Notes: generated by a model from the letters alone, not told the origin. A stretch of 64,000 nt of DNA from Chinchilla lanigera (GCF_000276665.1 NW_004955417.1:28562145-28626144), one strand, 5' to 3'; shown: positions 1-11,682, counted from the first letter of the stretch. A program made the numbers and translations.

Positions 1-261
1 ATGGCATATACAGTCTTACTTTGGTACTCAACTATGCTGAAACTTGTGCAATTTAGTACTTGGTGAACTTTGCTGTGAAAATTTTGTCTCGGTACTCACC
101 CCCTCTTTTTTTGGTCCTCCATGTGCAAGCCAGAACCTGTCGGTGTGGACTGCTTGTCACCCATTGCCCTTCCCAGTATGAATAACTTGGTTCTCGTCCT
201 TTGTGGTACTCCTCATGCCATCTGGAGCCAAGTAAGGATGTCTACTGAGGTTCTATTGTCC
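1..261. other. Unassigned sequence at left edge
   Basis: No repeat or coding signal was recognised. The phrase ggtactc recurs three times in this stretch, but without regular spacing. Confidence 0.4.
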
Positions 262-477
262 TTTGACAACAGCATGAATTGGGTTTGAATCCTGGTTTTC
301 CATCTGTATGATATTTTTCATCAGGTATTAACCATTGAGCCTCAGTTTCCTCATCTGTAAAATGAGGGTTCTCATAAAGTATTGTGAAACTCAGTAACAC
401 AATGAATGTAAGAACGTGGCTGGAGTGCCTGACAAGCTGTAGCTATTCAATAAATATTAGCTATCATCATTGTCATC
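262..477 (+). repeat. MIR SINE
   Basis: The core phrase cctcagtttcctcatctgta is intact near 341. It is followed by a diverged tail that ends in a 'tattcaataaatatta' stretch, as MIR elements do. The upstream part (gggtttgaatcctgg) matches the tRNA-like B box of MIR. This is an old relic with no expected function. Confidence 0.85.
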
Positions 478-2194
478 AGCTGCAGCAGCAACAAATTAAT
501 CAATACTGCAAAGGTGTTAACTGAAGGAAAACAGAGCAAAATGTCAGAGATGGCCTTCACTGAATAATTATTTAGCCTTGTCAGACAAGGTATTTTGCAT
601 TATAGCTGTCCCTTTAATTTTTGTGGCTCAGCAGGTAAAGTTAAGTCATAAGGACATGTTCCTTATCTGAGATCCTTGAACCCTGTGTTCATGGAAATTT
701 TTTCCTTTTATAAGGAAGCAAACTTTTCACCATAGACATAGATCTCTGCAATGAAAATAGTCAGAGGGAGAATGCTTCTTAAACATCACAAAGAAACAGA
801 GTATATGCTATTAATTTGTTCTATATATTACAGGGCAACCAGATCATAGGGTCAGGACAACAATATGCCGCATCTAAAATTAAACCTCGACATAGCTAGA
901 TAGGAAAAAATATGAATATTGTTTTACTTATGGCCAATCTAAAAGTGTTATCAGGATACTATACTTTTAAACTGGATGTTGTGAATCAGATAGTATGAAT
1001 AGTTTTTATAGCAGGATATGTAACATCATGGATGTATTCATAAAAGATAAGCTCTGCTCTTCCTCATCTAATTGGGTGTGCACGAGGGATGCACATCTTG
1101 GTTTAACTCTTTTGATAATTTTCTCAGAAGTTCCTTGGACAGCAACATGTAAGTATCACTCCCAGCAGAAATGATGTTTCCACCTTAGCTTCTCTCCTAA
1201 CTATGCCGGTGAGGTTTACCGGGCTCTGTTTCAGTCTTGGGTGGCCGAAAAACACTGTCTTCTTGAGGTGAATCCTCCTCTCGGTCAGGAAATGATCCAA
1301 GCATAGGGCAGCAGCTGTGTGTTTTTGAGCTGTAACCGTGGCTGCTCGGCGCAGGAAGATGTCGCTGTGTGCGCTATGCCTGCTGCACAGGCTGAGGGAC
1401 TTTCTCGGAGTTTTGCAGACAGACCTCGTCTCTGGGAGGAGTTTCCAGGTGACCCCTCAGAGCTGAGCACCCGAGAGGCCAAGGTGGCCCGAGAGAAATG
1501 ATTTAATTGAAAATTGGCAGGAAAAATATTGTCAGCCTGGAGAAGGCATTAGATCAATTAAATATGAGAGGGCATTCATCATTCCGAGGCACAGTAAACC
1601 CTTGGAATTAATAGTGTATATTCCTTTCGATGAAGAGGTTTGCCTTTTAAATCATATTGTGCCTGCCTTGCTTGCTACCATATCCTTTAGCTTCCTTTTC
1701 TAAACTATGGCCACAAGTACTCTATGGCAGACACAGGCAGGGCGACCCCTAGAGGTCATGCCCTGCTGTGACCCCTCTGTCCTGAGCAGGGGCTGTGAGG
1801 AAGGGGTTGGTGAGTGGCTTCCCTGGACTGTGTTCCTCCCACGAGGCAGGACCTGGAGACTGAAGGGACAGCGATTCTCCTGGTGGCACTGAAGAAGTAA
1901 GCAAGCAGCTCTACAAGCTGCTTAAGTAGAGGGAGAGCTCAGGGCAGAGGGCAGTGCCTGGCCCTTGGCCAGCAGGAAGGGGGAGGGGGTTCATCAACAC
2001 CCCCAGATCCAGGTGACCTGGGCAGATGGCCCTGCAAAGCGCTCCTGGTCTCCTGGTCCACAGAAACCATGAGATGATATGATGCTTTTAAGCCACTGAG
2101 CTCAGAGAGAGCTCAGGTGCAGCAGAAATAGTGTTGAACGGTGAAGATGGTCTCTCATTCTGACCTTTATTCAGAGGCATACTTATACAAGATT
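478..2194. other. Unassigned sequence with a possible conserved AT-rich block
   Basis: No gene or repeat was recognised. At 1490-1665 several TAAT/ATTA-type motifs cluster (atttaattgaaaattgg, gatcaattaaat, ggaattaatag), a pattern common in conserved developmental enhancers; this is inference only. 1740-2150 is GC-richer with short open frames that show no family resemblance. Confidence 0.35.
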
Positions 2195-2480
2195 GCTTTT
2201 TTTAGTTTATCGTTTTTATTCCAATATTGTTGAGCTGCAATTTATGAAATGTTTCTATTTAAAATGTACTGGGCGATGGGTTTTGTGTAAGCCTATGTAA
2301 CTTCTGCCCCAGCCAGGCTGCAGAGTATTCCTGACCCCTGGGAAAGTCCCTGGAGCTCTGCCCGCCCCAGTCCTGCCCCACTTCCGGCAGCCACACCCTG
2401 GCTTCTGTATCTCTGAACTGTGGCGTCTGGAATCTCACAGGAAGGCTTCATCTGCACACTTCTGTTCACCCATCATCCCT
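2195..2480 (-). repeat. Possible L1 3' UTR relic
   Basis: The order of phrases (attgttgagctgcaatttatg, then tttaaaatgtactgggcgatgg, then a C-rich stretch with a 'tctgaactgtgg' phrase) resembles the antisense of old mammalian L1M 3' ends. Divergence is high and the boundaries are uncertain. Confidence 0.35.
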
Positions 2481-2984
2481 TGCTCAGCACTGACTTTGCT
2501 TTCCTATTTAAAAATTGATGTTTAAGTAATCAAAGGATACAATGTCATCATTCTCTCTCCCCCTAAAAGTTCCATTCCTTTCCTGTCACTCCTATAAATC
2601 AGAAAAATGAGTAGTGTTCCTCTTATAATATAAAATGACTTTGAGAGCCACCAGGAAGCTGGGTGTATAGATACAGCCTCTCTCACACACATGGAATGGT
2701 CCAAATGTCTAGGTTTAGGAATTTTTGCATTGTTGAAATTCTTAAGATGATTGGCTTCTGGTTGGAAATAAAAAGAACATACAATATTGAATATTCTTCA
2801 GAAAATCAGAAGGCGGGTGAGCATTCTCAGCAGAAGAACAAGAGATGAGACCGTCGAGGACCTGAATGCCCAGGACTGGGTTTTGAAGCAATCCAGAGTA
2901 GATTGAGAACTTTGAGGTTCCGCAGGCTCCCTGCCAGCATCAAATGGGGACCGAGGTGGCACCAGTGGGAGATGCTACTCCACA
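2481..2984. other. Unassigned sequence
   Basis: No recognised repeat, RNA gene or convincing open frame. Moderately AT-rich at first, turning GC-richer after 2850. Confidence 0.35.
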
Positions 2985-3090
2985 TGTGGCCTACACAGAT
3001 TGTGTGCCAGGCACTGGGCCAGAGGCTGGAGCTCAGGAAGGTACAATTCATGGCCCTTGACTTCAAGTAGCATAGAATCTACTAGGAGAG
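2985..3090 (-). repeat. L2 LINE 3' end relic
   Basis: The phrase tgtgtgccaggcactggg, followed by 'gagctcaggaaggta' and 'gaatctactaggagag', follows the antisense of the L2 3' end. It stops where the B1 fragment begins. Confidence 0.55.
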
Positions 3091-3143
3091 GGAGTTTGAG
3101 ATCAGCTTGAGCTACACAGGGAGATCTTGTTTCTAAAAACAAA
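3091..3143 (+). repeat. B1 SINE, 3' fragment
   Basis: Shows the B1 3' half (ggagtttgagatcagcttga, then gctacacagg, then an A-rich tail with aaaaacaaaa). The 5' half is missing. Presence of B1 supports a rodent genome. Confidence 0.65.
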
Positions 3144-3390
3144 AGATAAAGAAATAATTCAGTGAAGCACTAAACAAGTTAAAGCTCAGTAGAAGGTGAG
3201 ACAGCCAGAGCACAAGTTGGAGGGACCCTCGGGGAAGATGTTTGCAAGGGAGAGATTCAGCAAGAGCAGAAAATAGAGGGGACACAGATGTGAGGAATGG
3301 GGAGGTCCAGGCTCAGCACAGCAGAGGGGGAGCTTTCTGGGTCACAGCTGGGACGCAGAGTAACTGAACCTGGCTGACACCGGAAGCTGC

Positions 3391-3503
3391 TCTAGTGAGG
3401 ATGTAATCCCCATGAGCGAAAGGATTTGATCTGCTTTGCTACCTTTTCTAGTTTCAGCACCAAGAACAGTGGTTGGCATATGGTAGGCACTCAAGAAATA
3501 GTG
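3391..3503 (+). repeat. L2 LINE 3' end relic
   Basis: Runs from the 'gtaatccccatgag' phrase to 'catatggtaggcactcaaga', the typical sense-strand L2 3' terminus. A purine-rich low-complexity run (GGGAGG/GAGA) follows to about 3551. Confidence 0.6.
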
Positions 3504-3663
3504 GGAGGAGGCGGGGAGGGAGGGAAAGAGACACAAAGAGAGGGAGGAAGGTAAAACTGGGCAGGAAAGGCTTGGGAATCTTCCTTACAGAAAGTTACCT
3601 CAGGTGAGGTTTTTCCAACATCAGAGGCTGACTCTGACTGACATTACCCAAAGGCTACTGCCT

Positions 3664-4171
3664 TGGTACTTTTCTCTCACTGCTGAGACAAAATATCCCG
3701 TGCCCAAAACTAAGGAGGGAAAGGTTTATTTAGCTCACAGTTTGTGGAGTGGAGATTTCAGTCTCTAATCAGCTGGTTCCAAGGCAGTGTGGCATGATGT
3801 AAGGGCAACACTTCAAGGCAGCAGAAGACAGCAAAAGCAACAAGAGCGAAAAGCGGGGGCAGGGGGACAAGCCCCTTTCCCTCCCTTATAGTGTAAGCAG
3901 GCTGCTCCCACCCAGGGGCCAGTGTAGCACTCCCATAATCTCCATGCCCTCCTCTTGCACAGACTCAGGATGGACATGAAATAAGGACCCCGGCCCTCTG
4001 CTGAGTCACTTAGTTAATTAACTTTTTAAACTTCTCAAATTGACACAATGAGCAATACCTCAGAGTGGTAAGGGCATGTTCTTCACCCTCCTCCTCTCCT
4101 ATGTAGAACTGCTGAGTCCCTTAGCCAAGCCTCTAGACTCCTCAAGTTGACACAACGTATCAAGCATAACA
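3664..4171 (-). repeat. MaLR-type LTR with a duplicated terminal segment
   Basis: Read on the minus strand the LTR ends in a polyadenylation region related to 'gtgagctaaataaacc'. On the plus strand this appears as tgctgagacaaaata, then ggaaaggtttatttagctca. The opposite tip occurs twice: 4001-4057 (ctgagtcactta ... ctcaaattgacaca) and 4111-4171 (ctgagtccctta ... ctcaagttgacaca). This implies a local duplication or two overlapping LTR ends. No internal retroviral coding sequence is visible. Confidence 0.65.
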
Positions 4172-5524
4172 GCCGCTTATTAGGCCCCTCAGAGGATCAT
4201 GGTGAGGGCCAGGATTCAGACAGGAAGCTGAGCTGCCCCAGTCAGAACCAAGTTGGTTAATGAGGAGACTCCGCCCCTGTGCTCAGTCTACACCATGAAC
4301 TATTCCACTTTGCAGTCGCTGGAATCCAACATCCCTGCTGCTGCGTCACCAGTATTGTAGCACCACAGAGAAGAGGAGTGAGGGAGGGACTGCACACGGA
4401 CTTGCTCAGTGCGGAGGCAGAGTCGAGTGAGTGTCAGGTTGGCGGAACCCGGGCCACGCACCCGACAATATCATGCTGCACATTTGTGCGCAGCCCAGCC
4501 CAGGGCTCGGCTGTGGGGCCCGGCTGGGTAACTACTAAGTGACTCAGGCCCTCGACTGACAGACACACCCTTGGCAGCAGCCTGGCGAACTTTAAGGGGA
4601 CAATGAGATAAAAAGAAAAACCAACAAACCAGGTTCAGGAGCAAGAGGTCTGAGAAGCAGGGGGCCCAGAGGGGTGAGTTCCTGCTCCTCTACGCTTGAA
4701 GTGTTCAGGGATGAGAGATGATAGTTTCTCATGCTGCAAATCAGAGGTAAGGTCTGAGAAATGTGCTTCAGAAACTCTAGCTGGTTAAAAATTTTTTTAA
4801 AATTTAAACACTGTCCAGTAGTTTTGGAAGGAATCTGACAGCAAAACCTGAGCACACGTGCCTGGCAGAACAGGACTTCTACGCCCCAAGCCCGGAAAGG
4901 TTTCAGGTCAAATCCCCCGTCTCTTAGCAGTGGGCTGGTTCCTCAAGGCCCGTGTTAAATTCCTGCCTCCCAGACAGCTTCCAGCATCACCCCACAGGAC
5001 ACGAGCTGTGCTTGACATGCAGGAAGCACTGCTTTTAATTCACATAGATTCCATGAGAAAGGGTGAGAAGTTTTAATCTCTTGCTACCAAGTCAGCGCTT
5101 TTGGATCCTAGAGTTGAAGCAGAAGATGAACATTGCACCAGAGAGCCTCAGTGGAAGAACCAGGGAATAAAGAGCTGACTTCGGATGTGTGTCAAGGAGG
5201 ATTTGAAAATATGGAGTCAGGATTGGCCTCCTGTCGCTCTCACTGGTTTCTCCCAAGTCCTCCAGGCTGGCCACAGCCTCCAGCCAGTGAGAAAAAGGAG
5301 CTGTGGGACAGAAAAAGTCTTGCATCTGTCCAGTTTCTGGGCTCCCTGATGGATTTAAGACAATCAGAGAGAGAGACAAGGTTCACTGCTGCTATTTGGA
5401 GCTCTGGAAACTGCTTTACAGAGAAGTGACAATGCAGAGATGGGACAAGGGCAGAGATGAGGAGCTACGGTTTAATCAGAGAAGATCCAGTGATCCTTGT
5501 GTCCTCCTGGAAAAGGAGCACCCA
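4172..5524. other. Unassigned, GC-richer sequence
   Basis: 4180-4600 carries several CpGs and short frames (87 codons at most) with no recognisable domain. The rest, to 5524, shows neither repeat signature nor gene signal. Confidence 0.35.
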
Positions 5525-5723
5525 GCCTTCCCTGGGCTCAGGAGAAGAGAGAGGGGAGGAAAGAGGGAGGGAACAAGAAAGCAAGAGACAGAAGGACAGA
5601 GACAGAGAGACGGAAAGAGAGACAAAAAGAGACAGAGAGACAGAGATAGAGACAGAGACTGAGAGATACAGAGACAGAGAGAGAGACAGGGAGTGACAGA
5701 CAGAGAGTGAGAAGTGAAGAGAG

Positions 5724-5782
<59 letters not shown>
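5525..5782. repeat. Purine simple repeat, (GAGACA)n grading into (GA)n
   Basis: Starts as irregular GGAGAA/GAGACAGA units and ends in an uninterrupted GA run at about 5736-5780. Long open frames across it on both strands (Arg/Asp/Glu-rich or Ser/Leu-rich) are products of the low complexity, not genes. Confidence 0.95.
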
Positions 5783-5785
<3 letters not shown>

Positions 5786-6308
5786 GGTTGGAAATCCTGA
5801 ACATGGGTGAAGTTTGAACTGAGAAGACTCCATGTTTGGTGAAGCTATTTGCGACTGACTAGGTTATTTCTGCTTCAGAGAGGAGAGGGGCTCATTCTGA
5901 AGAAAACATTAAGTTAATTCACATTTCCCAGATAGCAGCTTGCTGATGGTGCGACTGGGAAATTAGTCCCCATCAAGGCAGCGCAGAGCACATGGACTCC
6001 CCCACGCCACCTTCATCTCTGGTATCTCCATATGCAATGGCCTCAGCTCTAACTTCATCACCCATTTGCCTCCCAGGGGCTTGTGCTCCATCTGGAAAGA
6101 ATGCAGGTTAGCGAGCCCTGACAAGGAGGGTAAGTGCTCAGAGAAAGACAATGTCATGAAAGATATGTGGGCACTTTGTAAGATCACTCACTGCCACTAG
6201 CTAGGGGCACTTAGCAACCAATGGAAGCTAAGCCCAGCAGTGCCAGCAAAGGGCTGGGATCTGGGTGGAACTTGCATAGGAAAGAGTCGGCTAGACGGGT
6301 GACCCAGG
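5783..6308. other. Unassigned sequence
   Basis: No repeat, RNA or gene signal recognised between the GA microsatellite and the mariner element. Confidence 0.35.
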
Positions 6309-6953
6309 AGGTATGACTGAAAACTATGTTTAAATTCTAAACACTTGTTATACCAAAGGACACTCTGCCATTAATCAAAACACTCTGCCTCACTCTGAAT
6401 GTACTCTTCCCATCCTCCTTGCCACTTTCTGAAGCAGTTCTGGACGTCCTCTTCCATGAATGTCTTTAGTTGTGCTGTCCTGGCTGCCTAGATGTCCTCA
6501 ATTCAAAATGTTTATCTTTCATGGTCGTTTTGACTTTAAGGAAGAGCCAGAAGTCACATGGTGCCTGATCTGCTGAATGAGGTGGATGAGGACACATTAC
6601 AATGATTTTATGAGCCTGCCTTTCCATTGGTTGGCAATTGGCAGCAACATTCACTATATTTTTGGTCACACCACATGAGGACACTCATGAAAGAGGATTT
6701 CCAGAATTGCTTCAGAAAGTAGCAAGGGGCCAGGGATGTAGCTCGGGGGCTTCATGATGGTGCTTGCCTGGCAATCACCAGGCCCTGAGTTTGATTCCTG
6801 GTACAAAAAGAGAGAAAGTAGCAAGAACAATGGGAGACGTGTGTTTGAAGTAAGCGGGTATATTTTGAGGGAAATTAATAACAATGTGCTTTTTACTGTA
6901 GTAAATACTTTTAACTGAAACGTTCCACCACATACAGTATTTCAGTCACACCT
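6309..6953 (-). mobile_element. Mariner DNA transposon derivative with inverted 3'-end arms (copy 1)
   Basis: The minus strand from about 6684 downward encodes a decayed C-terminal piece of a mariner-type (DD34D) transposase. SADQAPCDFWLF corresponds to the block holding the third catalytic Asp, and it continues to a CFRKWQ-type C terminus near 6430 and a terminal repeat at 6309. The plus strand from about 6680 repeats the same transposase end outward (gaggatttccag, ttgcttcagaaag) to a matching terminal repeat. The outermost 14 bases, aggtatgactgaaa at 6309-6322 and tttcagtcacacct at 6940-6953, are complementary except at one position. Arms are about 6309-6465 and 6680-6953 (minus the SINE), with a loop of about 215 bases. 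Stops and indels rule out an active enzyme. Confidence 0.75.
6727..6812 (+). mobile_element. ID-type SINE nested in the mariner element
   Basis: Body begins ggccagggatgtagctcggg and carries the B-box-like phrase gagtttgattcctggtac, then a short A-rich tail. It is bounded by a perfect 13-base target-site duplication, agaaagtagcaag, at 6714-6726 and 6813-6825. It interrupts the right arm of the mariner derivative, so it is younger than that element. Confidence 0.85.
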
Positions 6954-8504
6954 GTACTGTACATCAGGCATCTGTACATCAGGGTTATTCTGCTGAGATC
7001 TAGGTTCCATGGGAAGAGCTCCAGGCTTGGGTGAAACTTCATTAAGGCACCAAGAAGCATAACAAGTACGGATGTGGGAGAGCTGTCAGGCAGCTTCAGA
7101 CAATGTTTGCAGCAGAGTAACTGGCAAATCTGTTAGGTTCACACTCCGCCCTTTTGTCTGGAGTGGTTTCAGAGTCGAAGGTATAGAAGAAAGTGTATCT
7201 GCTGAAGAAGGAGCTTGTTCTGTGGTGGCCAGTGATGTCTTGGCTTCCACTCCCATGGTCAGGTCCTGCCCCGTGAATAGCATGAAGCCCTGTGGTCCTT
7301 CTGCAAGGTCAGGCTACCCGTGTTTCTCCTGAGTCTTTATCTCTCACACCCGACAATCGCAAGTTCTGCCAGAGACCCTCCTGTGGTCGCGGCTTCGGAT
7401 CCCTTTCATGGCTGCTTCCCACAGGAATTCTGAGAGCTCTGAAGTCACTACTGGTGGAATATTTTATGATCACTCTGATAAAAAAATGGACTGATCTATG
7501 TGCTTGTATGTTTTTGAGAAAATTATGAGTGGTGCTTTAGTACTGGCTCTAAATTACCTACAGAAGGAAGTTCAGCGTAAAACAGGCTCTTTCAGACGTT
7601 CATCAAATTTTTGGTCATGCCTTCTACTCCATGCAGTCTTCACCTATCATCAGTGAATCCTAAAAATTCACACTGGCTCCTTTTCAACTATTAAAGTTCC
7701 CCAAAGCAATGTAGAGGTGAGCCCAGGAGTTTCCTTGATGGACCAAGTATAGAGAAAGATCTTCCTATGCTAGCTGTGTTTTACAGAATCATTGAATCCT
7801 GATCTCTTACAGAGTGGTTTCTTGGCTATGCATCACACAGGAACCTTGGTGAAAACTTGTTCAGCAGTTGTGCGTCCCAGCATTATGATCACCCTTCTGG
7901 GAAACACAGCTACATTCTGTGGATTTTAGAATGCAATTGAGTTTTGTCAAAGATTCATTTTTCATAGTCTTTGATTGCTAAGCTTTAAAAGGAAATTCAG
8001 CATTAACCTGCATTACTTTTCTTTGTAACTTTTAAAATCCCCCAAGTTTATAGAAAAATACATTAAATGAAGCATAAATCTTTATGTCGTTTTCATTAAG
8101 TCACATATTTGAAATATATACCCAAGACTATCTGATCAATTGCAAAATATTAGTTGCTGCTCCGACAATTTGTTACATGGATATTAACACACGAACAAAC
8201 ATTTCAGAACAGTGAAAATCATTGGCTAGGGACACGGGGAAATTAAGATGCTTGAGTTTTAGACTATTCAGACAGCTTTTACTCCAGAGTCTCTGCAGAC
8301 ATATGTTGCAAATTATAGCACAAATTTTAACAAATTTAAAAATAATTTTAAAATTTGGAAATATTTTCTATTTTCAGGGTTTTCATTTTTGTAATCTTAT
8401 TGTTAAACAAAGTAAAATTTCCTCAGATGAATACTAAAAGTTCTACATTATATTCCCCCCCAATATACATTTCTTGGTTTATGCACTCCCCTTTTATGTA
8501 CTAT
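6954..8504. other. Unassigned sequence
   Basis: No repeat family recognised. Frames of 65-96 codons occur on both strands with no domain match. 7960-8450 is AT-rich. Confidence 0.35.
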
Positions 8505-8880
8505 AAAGGAGGCAGGAGATTAGGGTGTGACCAACCTGCTAGGCAAGTGGGCATAACCTGTCAGTCATGGAGATCCAGGACACATGCCTCAAGCCCTGCA
8601 CCTGGGACCAATCAGAGAATGCTACCTTCAGTTCTCCTGCCATGAAATCCAGAAGGGTCTTGGGAGGATGGCCCTCATCTGATATCAGAATGGGGGATAG
8701 AAAAGATGGTTACCACTAACCTTGCAACCACTGTGAGCTCTTTCAGTGGCCCACTCTACAGAGTCTACTTCTTTTCCTACTTTGATATCTTTAATAAATG
8801 TAAAACATCACTACCTTTTGCATGCTTTTTGTTGATTTCTTTGTTCAGGACAGGAAGCTGGAATCTCTAGAAGGAGCCCA
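8505..8880 (+). repeat. Possible retroviral-type LTR
   Basis: Arrangement suggests an LTR: a CCAAT motif (gaccaatcagagaat, near 8607), a GC-mixed middle, a polyadenylation signal (aataaa, near 8794) and a T-rich stretch downstream (ttttgcatgctttttgttga). No primer-binding site, internal coding region or clear target-site duplication was identified, so this is tentative. Confidence 0.35.
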
Positions 8881-11145
8881 CAGTGCCCCAGCTCCTAGTA
8901 ACATGAGTATCCACTCAACTATTCTCTGTGTTTCAGAACCCTGTGAGATTTCCTGCCTTTGAGACCTTACAAATAACATTCCTTCCACCTAAAATTCCCA
9001 TCCCTCCCTACCCAAATCGCATGCATTAATTAATTTATTCACTGATTATTACCAGTCCCTGTTGTATGCTGGAACCATCTTTTCAGGATGTGGTTTTTAA
9101 TCTGTGAAACTTTGTAATTTTATGGCTCCTTTGAAGTTCCTCACCTCTTCATTCTGGCAGCAGTAGTGCTTCATTTGTAACTCATTTTGGGGGCAGCAAA
9201 TACAATTTTGTCTTACAGGTACTCATATGATTGCTTATTTTCCCTTCTCTCAACTCTAGAAAGTTGAGCAGGACAAATGCATTGCTTTATCTAGGAGTGT
9301 CACTAAAGTAATTATCTAGCATGTGCTTGCATATAATAGCTACATAAACATTTCTCTCTGTGAACTACTCCAGCTAGAAAGAGTGATAGGGAGAGAGTAG
9401 ATCTGATCCATTTCAAATATTTAATATTTAAATTGGTCTCAACATCACACTGCTACTACAAGGTCTAACAACTCACTTTGTGTACTGATTTCATGATTAC
9501 TTTTCTAACAGGTGATTATACGATCTTATTTATGTGAAGGTACTCTTGAAGACAGAAATATTGCCAATGGAGATGTTCACTACTTTCTGGAAATCTAAGT
9601 TAGGAATTTTTGTTAAATTATCTAGTGCAAATGACTCACTGAAGTTAAAATCTGAGAAATTACGTGTTTAGACTTAGATTTATTCCCAGGAAACCACCTC
9701 AAAGGAAGGTAATTCTAAGAAGCCTTAACCCTTCCATGATTTGAGTTTCAGACATTTACTTTTTAACACTCTCCTCCCTTCTTGTACAGATGACGAAGTA
9801 GAGGGGAATAGCACATCTCACAAGAAGGCATTCGTATAATATTTTAGAGAAAAATTGTCTTTAGCCATAGCAGCTCAGCCTCTGAATGCCTGCAACTCCA
9901 AGCACTTGGATTCAGCCCTTTGACCCTGAGCTATGTATGATGAAGAACTTTTTAATAAAGAATTGAATTTCCAGTGAAGGGCAAGCAGAAACATGGTAGA
10001 AAAGTTTGAGCAACTTAATTTCCCCCTTTATTTGTATATGTTTTTGACAGATAATAAATACATTAATCGTGAGGAATTGGTATACACACAGCAGATTCTG
10101 GTCCATTTCACCCCTCACTTCACCTTCTTCAATCCCCAGAGCCCCTTTGATTAATTTAATGAATAAACACTAAGCACTTACTTTATACCAAGAATATAGG
10201 TGAACAATGAATTTTGAAAAACTCCCCTTTTCTGAGAGACAGTCTCGTGGAGGGTTTACATTTACAGGAATTTTTAGTAGCGAGACGGCCCAGATGCTAT
10301 ACCAACCCTTAGTGAAAGTTAATAGGAATCTGTGAACAGATCTGAGCCTTGCCAACGAGATATTTTGAGGCATTCTGGTTTCTGCTGCCCGAGGTGCCTG
10401 TCTAGTAGCAAGTTGCCCAAGCCTGCCATGATTTAGGTGGTGATCAGGTTTCTTTAGCTTCCCACTCAAAATAGCCAAGCATTCTCTATCACCTGTGATA
10501 GACACGGTGTCTCCAGGCTTTAAGCCAGTTTATCCATCCTCTCTGACCCACACATCTTTCTGCGTTACAGCCCCTGGATTGTGCTACTTAATCCTGGCTG
10601 AGTGGCTTTGCAGGAAAAACAATTTCTTTGTTCTAACAGCCCTGAAAAGGCAATGGCTCCTTATTGATGGGAGAAAGGATTCAGGCCTTTCTGAAGTGAG
10701 GGGTGTCCTTGAATGACCTATAGGCCAACTTGCCCTAGATGGAGTCCATTTCCTCTCAGATAAAGATGTTACTTCAAGAAATTACTTACAAAGAGAGCAA
10801 GAGAGACCTGCTGTGTGGGTCTCTGGGTCTGGTGGAACAATTTCTATGCAGCGTTTGAAGTTAAAGATTGGGTAATGCTTCCTTCAGGAAATTAGCATGG
10901 CCTGCTGATGTTCATTACAGTAAAGCAAAGAAAGGACCTAGATTATGGCCAGAATTTACTTTCCCGGGTAAATCACCACAGTCCAGAGAGGTAAATAGTC
11001 TGTTTCATTCTGTCTTATTTTGGGGCAGAACGTTGGCTTGTTGATAATATTCTAGGAGTACAGCCATCACTTTGGAACAGTTAAATAGGTACTGGGACAT
11101 GTGAAGGTGTCAAACATCTAGAACATGAATCAATTCATCAAGTTT
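8881..11145. other. Unassigned AT-rich sequence with weak L2 traces
   Basis: Mostly unrecognised. Short phrases at about 9025-9085 (taatttattcactgattatta) and 10155-10200 (aataaacactaagcacttac) resemble L2 3' ends but are too short to place firmly. A 111-codon minus frame at 10170-10505 has no recognisable domain. Confidence 0.35.
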
Positions 11146-11147
11146 TG

Positions 11148-11233
11148 TTTTTTTTTTTTGGACCAGGAATTGAACTCAGGACCTCGTGCTTGCCAGGCAG
11201 GGGCTTGTGCTGCTGAGCTATATTCCCGGCCCT
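11148..11233 (-). mobile_element. ID-type SINE
   Basis: On the minus strand it reads gggccgggaatatagctcag, then cctggcaagcacgaggtcct, then gagttcaattcctggtcc and an A tail (the T run at 11148-11159). It matches the tRNA-like ID body, with the internal A- and B-box region intact. Flanks show only an imperfect duplication (tgaatca). Confidence 0.85.
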
Positions 11234-11291
11234 CCTTGAATCAGCTCACACTGTGAATGTATAAAGTGGGATAGAAAACATCCTATCTGCC

Positions 11292-11300
11292 TGTCATCTG

Positions 11301-11342
<42 letters not shown>

Positions 11343-11371
11343 ATCTATCTATCTATCTATCATCTATCTAA
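11292..11371. repeat. (TCTA)n microsatellite
   Basis: About seventeen TCTA units, interrupted twice by a single catcta variant near 11341 and 11361. Expected to be length-polymorphic. Confidence 0.97.
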
Positions 11372-11682
11372 AGTTTGTTGTGCTTCTAGATTGACATCAA
11401 TACCTTTTCTAAAGAAAAAAACCAATTTTATGCTTATTAATATGGCACGGTAATCCTTTAAAACAATTCCCACAGTGGTGCTCTGTATTAGTAAGTAATA
11501 AAAATGTACTCAGTGGATATTAGACTATTCATTCCTCTCCCCTTCACCCTCAGTCATGACCATCACTTCTTTCTTCCCTTAGACACAACTTTGTCCTGAG
11601 CCTCGGGGCACAATGATTAGAACTAAAGTTTAAAAACAACAGAAGAAATCCATGTTTGTTGCTTCTGAGCTCAGCGCTGTGG

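Noticed and set aside
5303..5833. Long frames on both strands (119 and 122 codons)
   Set aside because: They run through the GA/GAGACA repeat and consist of Arg/Asp/Glu or Ser/Leu strings; low-complexity artefact.
6466..6684. 72-codon minus frame as a separate gene
   Set aside because: It is the decayed transposase loop of the mariner derivative, not an independent gene.
11292..11371. CRISPR-like array
   Set aside because: Simple TCTA tandem repeat without spacers.
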